Assembly: GCA_963920525.1 (NCBI GenBank)
Contig: OY986438.1
Location: forward strand, 177,811,093 to 177,875,092
Reading direction: 5' to 3'
DNA length: 64,000 bases
From: Dichetophora obliterata
Lineage: Eukaryota > Arthropoda > Insecta > Diptera > Sciomyzidae
In this document: positions 48,990 to 59,467 of the stretch, in pieces
Numbering within the stretch: the first letter of the stretch is position 1
Layout: every line of letters begins with the position of its first letter
Position numbers and translations under genes: made by a program
The notes under the pieces: generated by a model
Database searches by the model: none
Told to the model about the DNA's origin: nothing
Seen by the model: the letters and a program-made list of their open reading frames with translations, nothing else

Positions 48990-49510
48990 CATTATAAAAT
49001 AAAACTTTATGTCTCCACTTCAGTCCAACTTTCGTCTTTTATACAGTTGCGCTACAGCAGTTTTAAAGATTTTAAATGACATCAAGGTTAAGTATAGTTT
49101 AGGAAACATAAAGTAACTCTGTCTGTTGGACTTTTACAAGGCATTTGATTTCTATTAAGCCTGTCCGTGTGTTATACAGTTATTTAGTTTGAAGGTCTCA
49201 AAGAGTAAGGCTGGGTAATAATCTGTCTACTTTTCGTAACTTAACCTGTGGAGTGCCTAAAGGCTCTGAACTTGGTTAGTTTCTAATTTCATTATTTATT
49301 ATTTATTAATGATATCTTTAGCGAATTCTGGTATTTTACCATTCATGCATATGGTGATAATCTTCAACTGTACTTGTTCAGACCAATTAAACTTGCTGAT
49401 GATTTATGCAGTAAGATGAATAAAGACTTAATGAAAATGAGAAAATGGACGGAATCTAATAATTTTAAGCTCAAACCCTTTTTTAAATCTTATGTCTTGC
49501 TGATTTATAA
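48990..49510 (+). pseudogene. Degenerate reverse transcriptase remnant
   Basis: Scattered plus-strand frames keep LLDFYKAFD-like, CGVPKGSELG, SLFINDIF-like, HAYGDNLQLYLFRP and LADDLCSKMNKDLMKMRKW, SNNFKLKP. They line up with GVPQGSILGP, HAYADDIQLYLSR and LDDLCCRLNEDLSSINEW of the element at 54850-57706, so it belongs to that or a sister family. The catalytic YADD is YGDN here. Many stops; long dead. Confidence 0.78.
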
Positions 49511-50892
49511 GTCCAGTCACTCTTTTTTAGTGTACATGTCATACATAAGATTATGTTGTCGAACTGAACTTTGTTGATAGAGTGAAAAATCTTGATTACC
49601 AAATTAACTCCTCAATTTATTTTGCAACAAGAAGGTGAAGGGTGGCGACAAAAAAAAATTGTATAACTTGTTTTTTCCGAATTGGCATACACAGCTACTA
49701 TTTCAGACTCAAATAAGCTCGGAAAGTCCGAATACTAACACTTGCCTTATTTTCCTGCTAGCCAAATTCTTGAAAGCGGAACCTTTTACAGTCCCTGCGG
49801 GATAATGTGATTGAAATCAGGATTATCGCATTAAAATTGGGCCATTTGTTCTTATTAGGTATTGTTAAGAAAAGTTAAGCTACATTTGAAAAAATCATAA
49901 AAAAATCGACAATGAAGTTGTAGTTACAGCTTGTCTCATAATAAAATATCAGAAATAATATTCAAACAAGACTGAAATATTTATGTGAAACGAATAAATA
50001 AAACAGTAAGACGGCATTCTAATAATTTTTCCTAATTTGGATGTATTTTTGACGTCTAAAAAAAAAATACTAAAAACGTTATTATCTACTTTGTGTAATA
50101 GAGTTTATTTCACTAGCGACCTTTTTGCAGCAGCTTAATATCTAAATGCTTAAGCCATAGAATAATATGCCAATTTTACAAAGAACCATAAAAAATATGC
50201 CTAGTCTTGGGAAAAAACTTATTTCATTTCATGTATGTAATCATGTCACATTATGTTTGTTACGTGTATTCTACAAGTTTCAGCTGAAAAGCCTCTCTTT
50301 AATTTTATTTCCTAAGCTTTTATTTCATAAGATTATCGAAAGAAAATAATGAATGAACAAAGCAATAGCAAAGAAAACATGAAATCCCCGCATATGTAAA
50401 TAACTGCACACAAATGTTTATATGTGTAGCTAATATAAATTTTATACACCGAGATTGAGTTAGAACCAAAAAAACAAATATCAATATTTCAACTTATATT
50501 TATTGCAAACAATGTTGTAAAAACAAAATTCAAAAACTAGAACAAATATCATGTTAATCGAAATAAATATATTCTTGTGTAAAGCTTAAGGCAAGGAAAT
50601 AAGTGCAACAATAGCAACAACAGTAATAATACAGATTATGAAAAAAATTGTATCTATCAAAAATCAAATCAAAAATCAAATGTAAAGCATATCATTGACA
50701 TACACATGCTGGAGAAGTCACACAAACACATACACATTTACAGCCACCCAAAAGCAAATACGCCAGCTCCAACAAAAAAAACACAGACACACACATATAC
50801 ACACATTTGTATACGACTTCAATTACACTTTCATTTTCGCAAATCCGTTTGAATAAATGGAAAATCAAACGCACACTGTTTCTTACTCATAC

Positions 50893-50941
50893 ATACGCAC
50901 ACACACACATACACACACACACACACATACACACACACACC
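50893..50941 (+). repeat. (CA)n microsatellite
   Basis: CA dinucleotides are interrupted by three TA steps. Further CA-rich sequence extends on both sides (50700-50810). Confidence 0.9.
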
Positions 50942-51674
50942 CTCATATAAATACAAATACGCAAATCCCAAACAAATATTAAAACAAAAACGAAAACTAT
51001 AACAAAGGATTCGAACAACACCCACCAATATCCTTTGGCATTATATTGCCAAAAATAAAAATGAGCGAAAAGGAAATCAAATCAAATGCACACAACTGTG
51101 TGAGCACACAGTATGTGAGCGTGTGTTGCATTGATTGTGTGCGTTTATGTATTCCGTGTTTTTCTGGTTGAGCAAAAAGGACGGCATATACATAAAAATC
51201 AAAAATATATTCCAAACTAAATCCTCAATCCTCAATCCTAATCCTGTGCTTAAGTATTAAATCGGAAATCACATTGAAGTCGGCTTAAATATGATGTCAT
51301 ATCGTGTGGTGGTGTTGGTGGCGTTGCGAATAGAGGTCAAATTGTGAACTTGGGAGTGCGAATAAAACGTGTGTGCATGTGTGCTTTATGCGTTGGGATG
51401 CTACGCTTGGATTGTGTTATATTGTATTTTCTGATTATAATGGATATAGCTTGATGACTTATTAAGATGGTGCAACGGGCCGACTGCACGAAAATAATTT
51501 GAGACCTTTGCATAACCACGATTCATAAATAGTATAGCACTACATAAATCATAAGAAATATTCCAATTTTTTGGGCAGAATTCAATTTTTACTGTAAATA
51601 TTTGGGATCAAACAGAATAGGAAAATTAGATGCATATGGCAAGGTGTGCTATATTTCTATAGGATACTTTTTTT

Positions 51675-51955
51675 TTTATTAAAGCAACACTCAGGTGGTG
51701 CCCCCTATAAATGTATTGTGTTGACTCGGAAGATGAGTGATAATTAGTTGGAGGGTGGATACAAAGTAATCAAGTGAAACTTTTTGTGAAGAATATTCTC
51801 TCCACAAACTTTATGCACCACCAACAACTACAACTTTTCGTCGTAAGCTAATGTGTTTTAAAGATCTTTTGATTAGAAATTAGGAAAGAAAGGTAAAAAC
51901 TTAGGACCATGCATGGCTCAGCCAGGATTCTAACCCGAGACTTTAGGGTAAAATT
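51675..51955 (-). repeat. tRNA-derived SINE, family 1, copy 2
   Basis: On the minus strand B box GGGTTAGAATCC (51924-51935) is followed by TACGACGAAAAGTTGTAGTTG-like sequence, AAAGTTTGTGGAGAGAA and AAGTTTCACTTGATTACT, in the same order as the copy at 28631-28985. The A box end is decayed. Confidence 0.82.
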
Positions 51956-52192
51956 AAACATAACTATTTTGATTATTGGTTTGATATTGATCGATTTGTT
52001 TATTAATCCTAAATCTCTGATTTGGTGATGTCTCTGAGTGAAGCTTAGAAGTAATTGTTGGAATGTATGATATTAGTGCCCACACATTTCCTAGGTAATT
52101 ATCGCGCACCCAATTGCAAAGCTTTAATTAAAATATGCTAATAGCAGTCGAAAAATTAAAAGTTCGCATGTTACATGTCTCTTTTTCTTTCT

Positions 52193-52320
52193 AGAGAATT
52201 TTGGATCGGCTAGCGATAAGCAAGGCGAAAGATTTCACCAGGACATTGCTGCAATTAAAGATCGATACAAGGGAAAGGATCCTCTTTCAATTATGATCAA
52301 TTGTCAGAAACATTGATTCA
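52193..52320 (+). pseudogene. Fragment of a dispersed insect protein family (QGERFHQDI motif)
   Basis: Directly after an acceptor-like TTTCTTTCTAG, the plus frame reads ENFGSASDKQGERFHQDI, AAIKDRYKGKDPLSIM, INCQKH and stops. The E.LG..S...GERFHQDI....RY.G......M block recurs in many arthropod genomic proteins of unknown or transposon-related function; I recognise the pattern but not a function. Only about 42 codons remain. Confidence 0.6.
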
Positions 52321-53236
52321 GAAACATTTAATCAAACAGTAAATGGTGCTGCATGAACAACTGCCAACACAGCAGCATCTGCGTCATCAACTGCGAACCA
52401 GCGATGTCAGAAATTCCTTTGGGTTTTATATAGACACCTACCGCGTTGGCTTAAGTCTATGGTGTTCCCAAGCATAGGACCGATATAATGCGTTGCCAAA
52501 CGCCCTGAAATACTGATATACTGATAACTAAGCCAGCATTTGGTACGCAATTTCGTTATCATACTAAAAAAGTACCATCTTTGTGTACGGAAACTAGGAA
52601 CCATCCTGTTCATATTTCAAACAATTCCTAACAACAATTTCATATTTTGTGTCAATAAAGTAGCTTTTATAATATATAAAATATTATTTCCGGTGACCGT
52701 GTCGGTAAAGGCTAGCTTTCAACAATGTTAATTAAGTAATATGTTCCTTTGTACACTTAGTTTTACAACGGACTCTGTTAATTGTGGTCTCTTGCTTCAT
52801 CTACTGACGTAGATACAATTAATTAAAAAATTTTCAATTCTGGCGTTTTCGGACGATTTGAAGAATTGAAAGGTCAATAACTTTTTAACGAATGGCGATA
52901 AAAAAAAATAAATGAACTTATGTTCTTAGAGTTTTAATAAGAACCTATAGCCGAAAAAGAAGACAAATCGAAAGCCATGAGGTCAATTTTTGAAAAAAGT
53001 GTTGCGTTATGCGTGGAATGGGCGTTATCAAGATTATAAGTACCACAAATGAAAATATATCGCAAAATTCTTTTAGATTCACATAACTAAGAATCTTAAC
53101 TATAAATGTGCATATGTATTTACTTTAACAAATTTACAACCTTTTCTCCTCACCTCGTAACACTGAGCGCCACCTTGAATCTTAAAGTTAACAGAGTGTT
53201 GATACGGTTCTTGGTTACCTTCATAGTACTTTCTGT

Positions 53237-54850
53237 TTGAAATTGTCCAGAATTCTATACACAATCGCATTCTTAGTAGCAGCGGCTGTCATGGTACAAA
53301 AAATTATTTTATTGGATACGCGGTCTTTAATTTCCAATAAGATGAGAAGCATTAAACCAAAAGATCATTCATGGTTTAATAAGATTTACAGGATTATAGT
53401 CAGGTCCAAAAAGGAAGCCTTTTAGCATTGGCGTTCTTACAAGAGTACTGGTACTACAATAAAAGACTTCGTATCGATGCAAGGAATCGCTGTAATGCAG
53501 TTTTAAAACTCGAAAAGTTTCTGTGCAAAGCTCGCATTCGAGAACAAGTTGTTCTCTGCCCCAAAGGGAACCGAATTGTTGGCCAATTTGTTAAAAGAGT
53601 GAAGAATCAGACATCGTCATCGATTCCAACTTTTTACAAAGATGACCAAATCTTCACTGACTCGGCTGATAAAGCAAAGCTATTGGATGTATTGTTTGCA
53701 GAAAATTTCACTCTCGCAGGAAGCAATCAGGAACTGCCTTTTGTTGAGAATGAATCTTCTGCAATGCAGGAGCAGTTGATCCTGCAAGTTTACTTTTGAA
53801 CGAGAGTAGTTAATAAGGTCCTTACAAATCTCAACGTAAACAAAGCCTCTGGTCTTGATGGCATACCGCCAATTGTGCTTAAAATGTGTGCTTCTTCACT
53901 GACTCCATCTTGTTGGAAGGTGGCAAATGTCCAGCCGGTACCTAAAAAGGCGATGCCACGAACCCTGCAAACTACCGTCCCATTGCGATATGCTCAATGC
54001 TTTCCAAAGTTATGGAAAGCGTAATAAACTTCAACGTTGTTAACTATTTAGAGCACAAACAACTGTTCAGTGACCATCAATATGGTTATCCTAGGACTCG
54101 CTCTACTAGTGATCTTATGGCGTTCTTAAATGAAAAATGGAACCAATGCGTTCACTTCTTAGGTGAGAGCCGGTTTGTTGCTCTAGATATTTCAAAAGCT
54201 TAAACTTATTGCATATGGTTTTGGTGGCTACTTTGCACGATGGATCACGTGTTTCCAAAGGACAGTACGATTCTTGTCGTAGTTGACGGTATTTTGTCCG
54301 AGGAGCACGCCGCCCTGTTTCTGATTTTTGTCAATGACCTTGTGTCGTTGATGCACAACCCAATATATTCGTTTGCGGATGACAGCAGCATTTTTCATTC
54401 ATAACCATCTAAAAATTTCCCAAGCTGCATGGAGATTAAGAGAAAGAGGCAAAATATGAATGACACACTCCTTAATGATCTAAAAAAATCTCCGAGTAGG
54501 GTCTTGCTAATAGAGTAGAGTTCAATGCAAGCAAGACCCAGTGCTGTCTGTAAACCCACAAATTGATGGATTGCCCCTTAGCTCCCCTTGATATGAATGA
54601 TTTTGATCTTGTGGAATCAGACGCTCTTGACGTTCTGGGCATATCATTCCAATCTGATCTTCGTTGGAGTGATCATATTTTCGATGTGTCGAAAGAAGCG
54701 GGCAAGTACCTAGGTTTTTTAAAACGGTGTAAGAAATATTTCACTACACCTGATCTTTCCATGATCTACACCTTATAAATAAGGCCGAAAATGGAGAACA
54801 ATTAAAGAAAAAAGAGACTGAATTAAACATCGTGCGATATATTTAATAGG
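53237..54850 (+). mobile_element. Jockey-like retroelement, 5' part, interrupted at 54850
   Basis: Plus-strand frames carry WFNKIYRIIVRSKKEAF, YYNKRLRIDARNRCNAVL, YKDDQIFTDSADKAKLL, VLTNLNVNKASGLDGIPP, YRPIAICSMLSKVMESV, FSDHQYGYPRTRSTSDL, SRFVALDISKA, a FADDSSIFHS catalytic block (54375) and DALDVLGISFQSDLRWSDH. The protein is broken by several stops. It is cut at about 54850 after RAIYLIGDES and resumes at 57707. Confidence 0.83.
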
Positions 54851-55219
54851 AGATGAATCATATTTATGTGTATGGGATAATAGTACTAAGATATTTTTGT
54901 CATGCGTGTATAATCCTAATAAGTGTTTCTCTGTTGATCCTCTGTTTTCTGCTTTGACAAGCAGTATTCTTGATTATGACTTCATAATGTTGTGTGGAGA
55001 TTTCAACATCAATATTATTTCCAATGAAACTAGTAAGTTTTTACTGTATGATAATTTATCGACAGTAGGGCTATCAGTTGTAAATGATACTGTACCCACG
55101 CGATACTGCAATAATTTCACTCCTAGTCTACTTGATTATTTTATTGTTTTTGATCTTTCAGTAGTTTCTCTATTCGATCAACTCTATTTTCTATCTGACC
55201 ACGATTTAATCTTTTGTTA
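54840..55219 (+). pseudogene. Endonuclease domain C-terminal half of the nested element
   Basis: CVYNPNKCFSVDPLF, DYDFIMLCGDFNINII, NNFTPSLLDYFIVFDLS and LYFLSDHDLIFC are the last conserved blocks of the apurinic-like endonuclease used for target-primed reverse transcription. GDFN and SDH carry catalytic residues, and both are present. The N-terminal catalytic residues are lost by truncation. The frame ends in TAG right after SDHDLIFC. Confidence 0.85.
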
Positions 55220-57706
55220 GTTAAATGTTAATTTGTCTCGTAATGCAATTTCTAATAATTTTTCTTTCCGTGATTTTCAAAAAATATTAACTATCAGTCC
55301 CTGTTCCTCAATGTGTCAATGTTATTTTTCAATGAATGTTGGCTTCACCATAATATAAACGATAAGCTTAGGTCTCTTTTAGCACCGATTACATATCTTT
55401 TTGACAAACATGTACCGCTACGTACGACAACCGTGAAAAATGTCTCTTGTCCCTGGTTCATCCAATATGTGTCTTATAGCATTAAAAAAAGAAACAAATT
55501 ATAGAAAATATGGAAAATCAGACCATCTCCTGAAAACTGGGAATCTTTTCGCTTGGCTAGAAATGAAGCTGTTCTGTTAGTAAGACAGGCCAAAACACGA
55601 TTTTTTTTTTGAGAAACTAGATTTATCCCTTAATTCTAAAACGTTGTGGAACAACATAAAAAGACTTGGGTTATGTAATAAAAATCGTAATGAATGCAAT
55701 GAAGATCCTGAGATTTTAAATAATTTTTTTGTTGACATTTTTTCTACCTCTAATGATATCTCTACGCTTTCCAGTGACAACCTGACTTTACCACAGTCTT
55801 TTAAGTTTGAAACGGTTAGTCAAATTGATGTTGGAAACTGTGTTATGCAGATAAAATCAAATGCAGTTGCCGAAGATGGCATTCCCATCAAATTCTTTAA
55901 ACTTTTACTACCTCACATAATAACTTCTCTTACGCACATTATAAATCATTGCTTTATAACATCCTCCTTTCCCGACATGTGGAAAATTGCCATCGTTACA
56001 CCTATAGCTAAAAAGCAAAATCCATCTGGTGCGAATGATTATAGGCCTATAAGTATACTGTCACCATTGTCAAAGGTATGTGAAAAACTTATGGCTCAAC
56101 AAATTAGCAAATATCTTTCTGAGAAAAAACTGCTATTACGCTATCAGTCTGGTTTTAGGGCAGGGCATGGGTGTTCTTTAGCGGTAGTAAAGGTTCTTGA
56201 TGATATTCGACCTGAATATGATGCCGACTCCTTGATTTTACTCTGCTTACTTGATTTTTCCAAGGCCTTTGATAAAGTCAATCATAGTTATTTGTGTCAA
56301 AAGCTTAGGTATCTTTTTGGGTTCTGTGATAGTGCTGTTAATCTAATGTCTAGTTATTTGTGTAATAGAATGCAAAGAGTTAAGGTTGGTCAGGTATCCT
56401 TGTCATACAAATTAGTAGTAAGTGGTGTTCCACAAGGCTCTATACTAGGTCCCCTGTTATTTTCAATTTTTATAAACGACATATTTATTGTTTGCCGGAA
56501 TGCATCTGTTCATGCTTATGCAGATGATATCCAGCTTTATCTTTCGCGACGAACTGGGCTTCTTGATGATCTGTGTTGTAGGTTAAATGAGGATCTCAGT
56601 AGCATCAATGAGTGGGCCAAAAGTAATGGCCTTCAACTTAACGCTGCCAAATCGTATGTTCTTCCTATATGTAAAACTTGTGTCGTTGATGTCCCTGATC
56701 TGTTTATTGGTAATAGCAAACTGACTGTGGTGTCGAAAGTAGTAAACCTAGGTTTCTACATTAATTCTTCTTTGTCTTGTGTAGACCATGTTAATAGTAT
56801 AGTCCAAAAAGTTTATTATGTCCTACGAAACTTAAGAATGTCTGCTAGTGTCACTCCTACTGAAATTAAACGTAGATTAGTCATACAGCTAATTTTACCA
56901 ATCATTTCTTATTTAGATATAGTTTATAGTAAACTTGGCGCATCTTCCCAGTTAAAAATTCAAATTGCATTTAATTACACCATGCGCTATGTGTATGGTC
57001 TCCGAAAATACGATCGTTTGTCTCGTTTCCGAAATGCAATACTTGGATGCGACATAACTGCTTACCTAAATGCTAGAAACTGTATTTACCTGCACAAACT
57101 AATCCATGGGAAAACTCCTTGCTATCTGCATGAAAAACTTCAGTTTAGTATGTCAAGTAGAAACCATGTTCTGATAGTTCCGAGGCACAACTCATTAAAC
57201 TCTTCCCACCTGTTTTTCATTAACGTCATTAGGTTGTGGAATGCTTTGCCAAGATGGCTTAGGGAGGTCACTGGGAGAGGTCCTTTTAGGCAATCTATTT
57301 TTTAATTTTTCTCTACTTAATAGCTTTTCACTTCCTTACTTCTCTATGTTATCTATTTTTTATCCATTATTTGTGTCAGAAACTTTTTTCAATCTTAGCT
57401 TAACTTTAATTCTTTTTTTTATATTCTTTAAATAAAAAAATAACATAAAGCCAATATTGTTTAAAAATTAAGGTCATTATTTTTGATTCTGTTTTGAACA
57501 GTTGTTATTATACTTCATTTTTAGTTTTTAACTTTAACTTTAATTTCAAATTTTTAATATAAAATAATTCATTTTCATTTTAATTTCAATTTTAATATTA
57601 ATTTTAATTAAATTTAATGTAAATTAATTATATGTATGCATTTATATTGTACTATAAAAGAGCATAGCTCTTATTGTACTTATGATTACTTAAATAAATA
57701 AATTCA
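54850..57706 (+). mobile_element. Non-LTR retrotransposon (Jockey group), 5' truncated, nested
   Basis: It begins inside the endonuclease domain (CVWDNSTKIFLSCVYNPNK) and continues with the endonuclease GDFNIN block and SDHDLIF block. The linker, a nearly complete reverse transcriptase, a 400-bp 3' untranslated region and an (AAAT)n tail ending near 57706 follow. A stop at 55218 and a frame change at a T-run (55600-55610) break the frame. It is inserted in another retroelement of the same orientation (53237-54850 and 57707-58014). Confidence 0.88.
55644..57305 (+). CDS. Reverse transcriptase of the nested Jockey-group element
   Basis: This is a 553-residue open frame. Blocks in order: DGIPIKFFKLLLPH (about 90), WKIAIVTPIAKKQNP (125), NDYRPISILSPLSKVCEK (143), YQSGFRAGHGCSLAVV (180), LLDFSKAFDKVNHSYL (215, first catalytic Asp), GVPQGSILGPLLFSIFIND (275) and HAYADDIQLYLS (300, catalytic Asp pair). 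The C-terminal domain ends IRLWNALPRWLREV. All palm residues are present, so the enzyme part is intact. The first codon is within the linker, so the true protein started upstream; the reading frame there is broken at 55600. Mobility of this copy is therefore unlikely. Confidence 0.92.
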   Translation: MWNNIKRLGLCNKNRNECNEDPEILNNFFVDIFSTSNDISTLSSDNLTLPQSFKFETVSQIDVGNCVMQIKSNAVAEDGIPIKFFKLLLPHIITSLTHIINHCFITSSFPDMWKIAIVTPIAKKQNPSGANDYRPISILSPLSKVCEKLMAQQISKYLSEKKLLLRYQSGFRAGHGCSLAVVKVLDDIRPEYDADSLILLCLLDFSKAFDKVNHSYLCQKLRYLFGFCDSAVNLMSSYLCNRMQRVKVGQVSLSYKLVVSGVPQGSILGPLLFSIFINDIFIVCRNASVHAYADDIQLYLSRRTGLLDDLCCRLNEDLSSINEWAKSNGLQLNAAKSYVLPICKTCVVDVPDLFIGNSKLTVVSKVVNLGFYINSSLSCVDHVNSIVQKVYYVLRNLRMSASVTPTEIKRRLVIQLILPIISYLDIVYSKLGASSQLKIQIAFNYTMRYVYGLRKYDRLSRFRNAILGCDITAYLNARNCIYLHKLIHGKTPCYLHEKLQFSMSSRNHVLIVPRHNSLNSSHLFFINVIRLWNALPRWLREVTGRGPFRQSIF

Positions 57707-58014
57707 TCCTCACTCAACTCTCTTGGGCATCGAAGTAATGTTGGTTGCCTAAGCCTACTGCATAGGTATTACCATGGGAAGTGTGCAAGGGCGATACATG
57801 GCCTAACGCCACCAGATCGTGTGCTTCCCAGGTCCACTCAGGCAGCTGTCCAAGCCCACTCGTTTACCATTGCCTCGATGCTCCACAGAACCTCGCATTA
57901 CCGAGATAATTCGTTTTTTAGCAGCACGGTAAAGTTGTGGAATAGTCTCCATGCGAGTGTGTTTCCCGTCAGTTTTTAGCTGTGCAAATATAAAACAAAT
58001 CTGCACCGACACTA
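57707..58014 (+). pseudogene. Jockey-like retroelement, resumed 3' part
   Basis: The plus frame reads SLNSLGHRSNVGCLSLLH, RYYHGKCARAIHGLTPPD, RVLPRSTQAAVQAHSF, TIASMLHRTSHYRDNSFF and STVKLWNSLHASVFPVSF with a stop right after. It is the C-terminus expected after GDES of the 53237-54850 part (L.RIQ.RAIYLIGDES followed by SL..L.HRR.V). The frame from here to the stop is uninterrupted. Confidence 0.85.
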
Positions 58015-58339
58015 TCTATATATCCACTCTCCAGCTAACTATGACCTATCTTCCGAGTAAGACGAGGTGTAACTCGCACTGACCTATTCTGGTCTCCAAA
58101 CACAATAAGCACGTATGAGCCTCGAAGGACCAGCCCAATGACAATCAATGCCCGGGAAAAGGTCCCATCAGACAAGGCTCTTCAACATCCCGAAAACAGA
58201 CCAAAAGTCCTTTAGAGCATTTATACTTGATCGTAACATTTTCTGTCACTTAACTTGTACATGATAAGGTTCCAACAACCATTGGTATTACAGTAATTTA
58301 ATACTGCTAGATAACCACAATCCTAATTACGCAACTTCG

Positions 58340-58756
58340 TTAGCTTAGTTATATAGTCAGTTTGTACTGGGCCCATGTGCACCGTGACCCATAAGTTATT
58401 TTGTGCATGCCCTTAAATAACTCTTCATATTTAGGCTTTTAATAAATTTTAGCACTGTCTCCGGCTTGGTGTTCCAAATTAATGATGGAGGCACTACTTC
58501 CCCTATAAAATGGAAACGTCTTAGACTGTAGATTGCCGCACATTCACATGGAATGTGCTCAAAGATTCCTTCTTCCTACTCGCATAATCTGCAGACGTCT
58601 GATTCAGAGAGACCCATATTTTTAAGGTGGTATCTGAGTGAAGTAGCTAGCTAGAATTCTAAGGTCTGCATTGGTAAGCTTGAGGAAATCTTTGAGTTAG
58701 GGTTTACTGGAAGTTAAAAATTTCTTAGCTTGCCTTTGTCCATTAGTATCGTTCTA
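58340..58756 (-). pseudogene. R1/I-group retroelement 3' end, copy 2, split by a DNA element
   Basis: On the minus strand RTILMDKGKLRNF, LRYHLKNMGLSESDVCRL, EHIPCECAAIYSLRRFHF and NTKPETVLKFIKSLNMKS match the 3' end at 43746-44180 almost residue for residue. The coding sequence continues beyond the DNA element at 59470-59540 (CAGTGCCAC then GAACGATACTAATG). The Cys/His block is CRLCE..EGIFEHIPCEC, with one internal stop. Confidence 0.83.
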
Positions 58757-59467
58757 CACTCAAAAAATTTATTAGTAAAATTTCTACGAATGATATTAGT
58801 AAACAAAATATTCGTACATTCTACAAATATTCGTACAATATACAAAGTATTTTTATTGTGATATCTTTACGAATTTTTTCGTAAAATTATTCTAGTACTT
58901 GATGTAGTATATACGAATATATTTGTTTTATATACTAATGATATTCGTAAACAAAAAAAAATCAATTCGTATTAAAGCATTGTACGAATGATTGTGTACG
59001 TATAAATAATAATATTCGTAAATTTCTCGTACGAGTAGCTTCGTAATTTCTTTCATTACATTCATAGTATTTACTAGTGCTTTCGTACTATTTACGAATG
59101 AAAAATAATATTAGTAGAAACAATTCATTCTTAGGCTGACCTTACAAATTATTAGTAGAATGTACGTATTATTAGTAGAGTTTAAAAAATGAAAACCGAA
59201 ATCGTTCAGCCTTGTTTGTCGAACATCTATAGAATGTGAGGAACTGTATGATTGTAAAGTGCCTGTAGCCTAATGGTAGAGTGCGTGGCCCGTAAACTAA
59301 AGAACCGAGGTTCAAACCCCAGCTCAAAAAGAATTTTTTTTTTTTAGAATACGAATAAAATATTCGTAATATGTACTAATATACGTCGATTCTAAGAATC
59401 CTATTCGTGGCTGAAAACTACGAATAAAGTTCGTAGAATGAACGCAGTTATTAGTAATATTTGAGTG
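58757..59467. mobile_element. TA-flanked DNA element with CACTCAAA ends and ATTAGTA/ATTCGTA arrays
   Basis: CACTCAAAAAATTTATTAGT at the left mirrors TTATTAGTAATATTTGAGTG at the right, and TA lies on both sides (58755-58756 and 59468-59469). The unoccupied site is known from the homologous coding sequence (GTGCCACTGGAAC at 43764), so precise insertion at TA is well supported. Inside, ATTAGTA and ATTCGTA words repeat dozens of times on both strands. A tRNA-like cassette sits at 59258-59340. No transposase frame is visible. Confidence 0.9.
59258..59340 (+). repeat. tRNA-like cassette with T-run inside a DNA element
   Basis: A box TAGCCTAATGGTAGAGTGC (59266) and B box GGTTCAAACCCC (59309-59320) are correctly spaced, and a T-run of eleven (59334-59344) follows where RNA polymerase III would stop. 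The D arm is only partly paired and acceptor ends do not pair, so it is unlikely to be a working tRNA. Confidence 0.7.

Noticed and set aside
50692..51215. Cys/Val-rich minus-strand open frames
   Set aside because: They come from CA microsatellite DNA.
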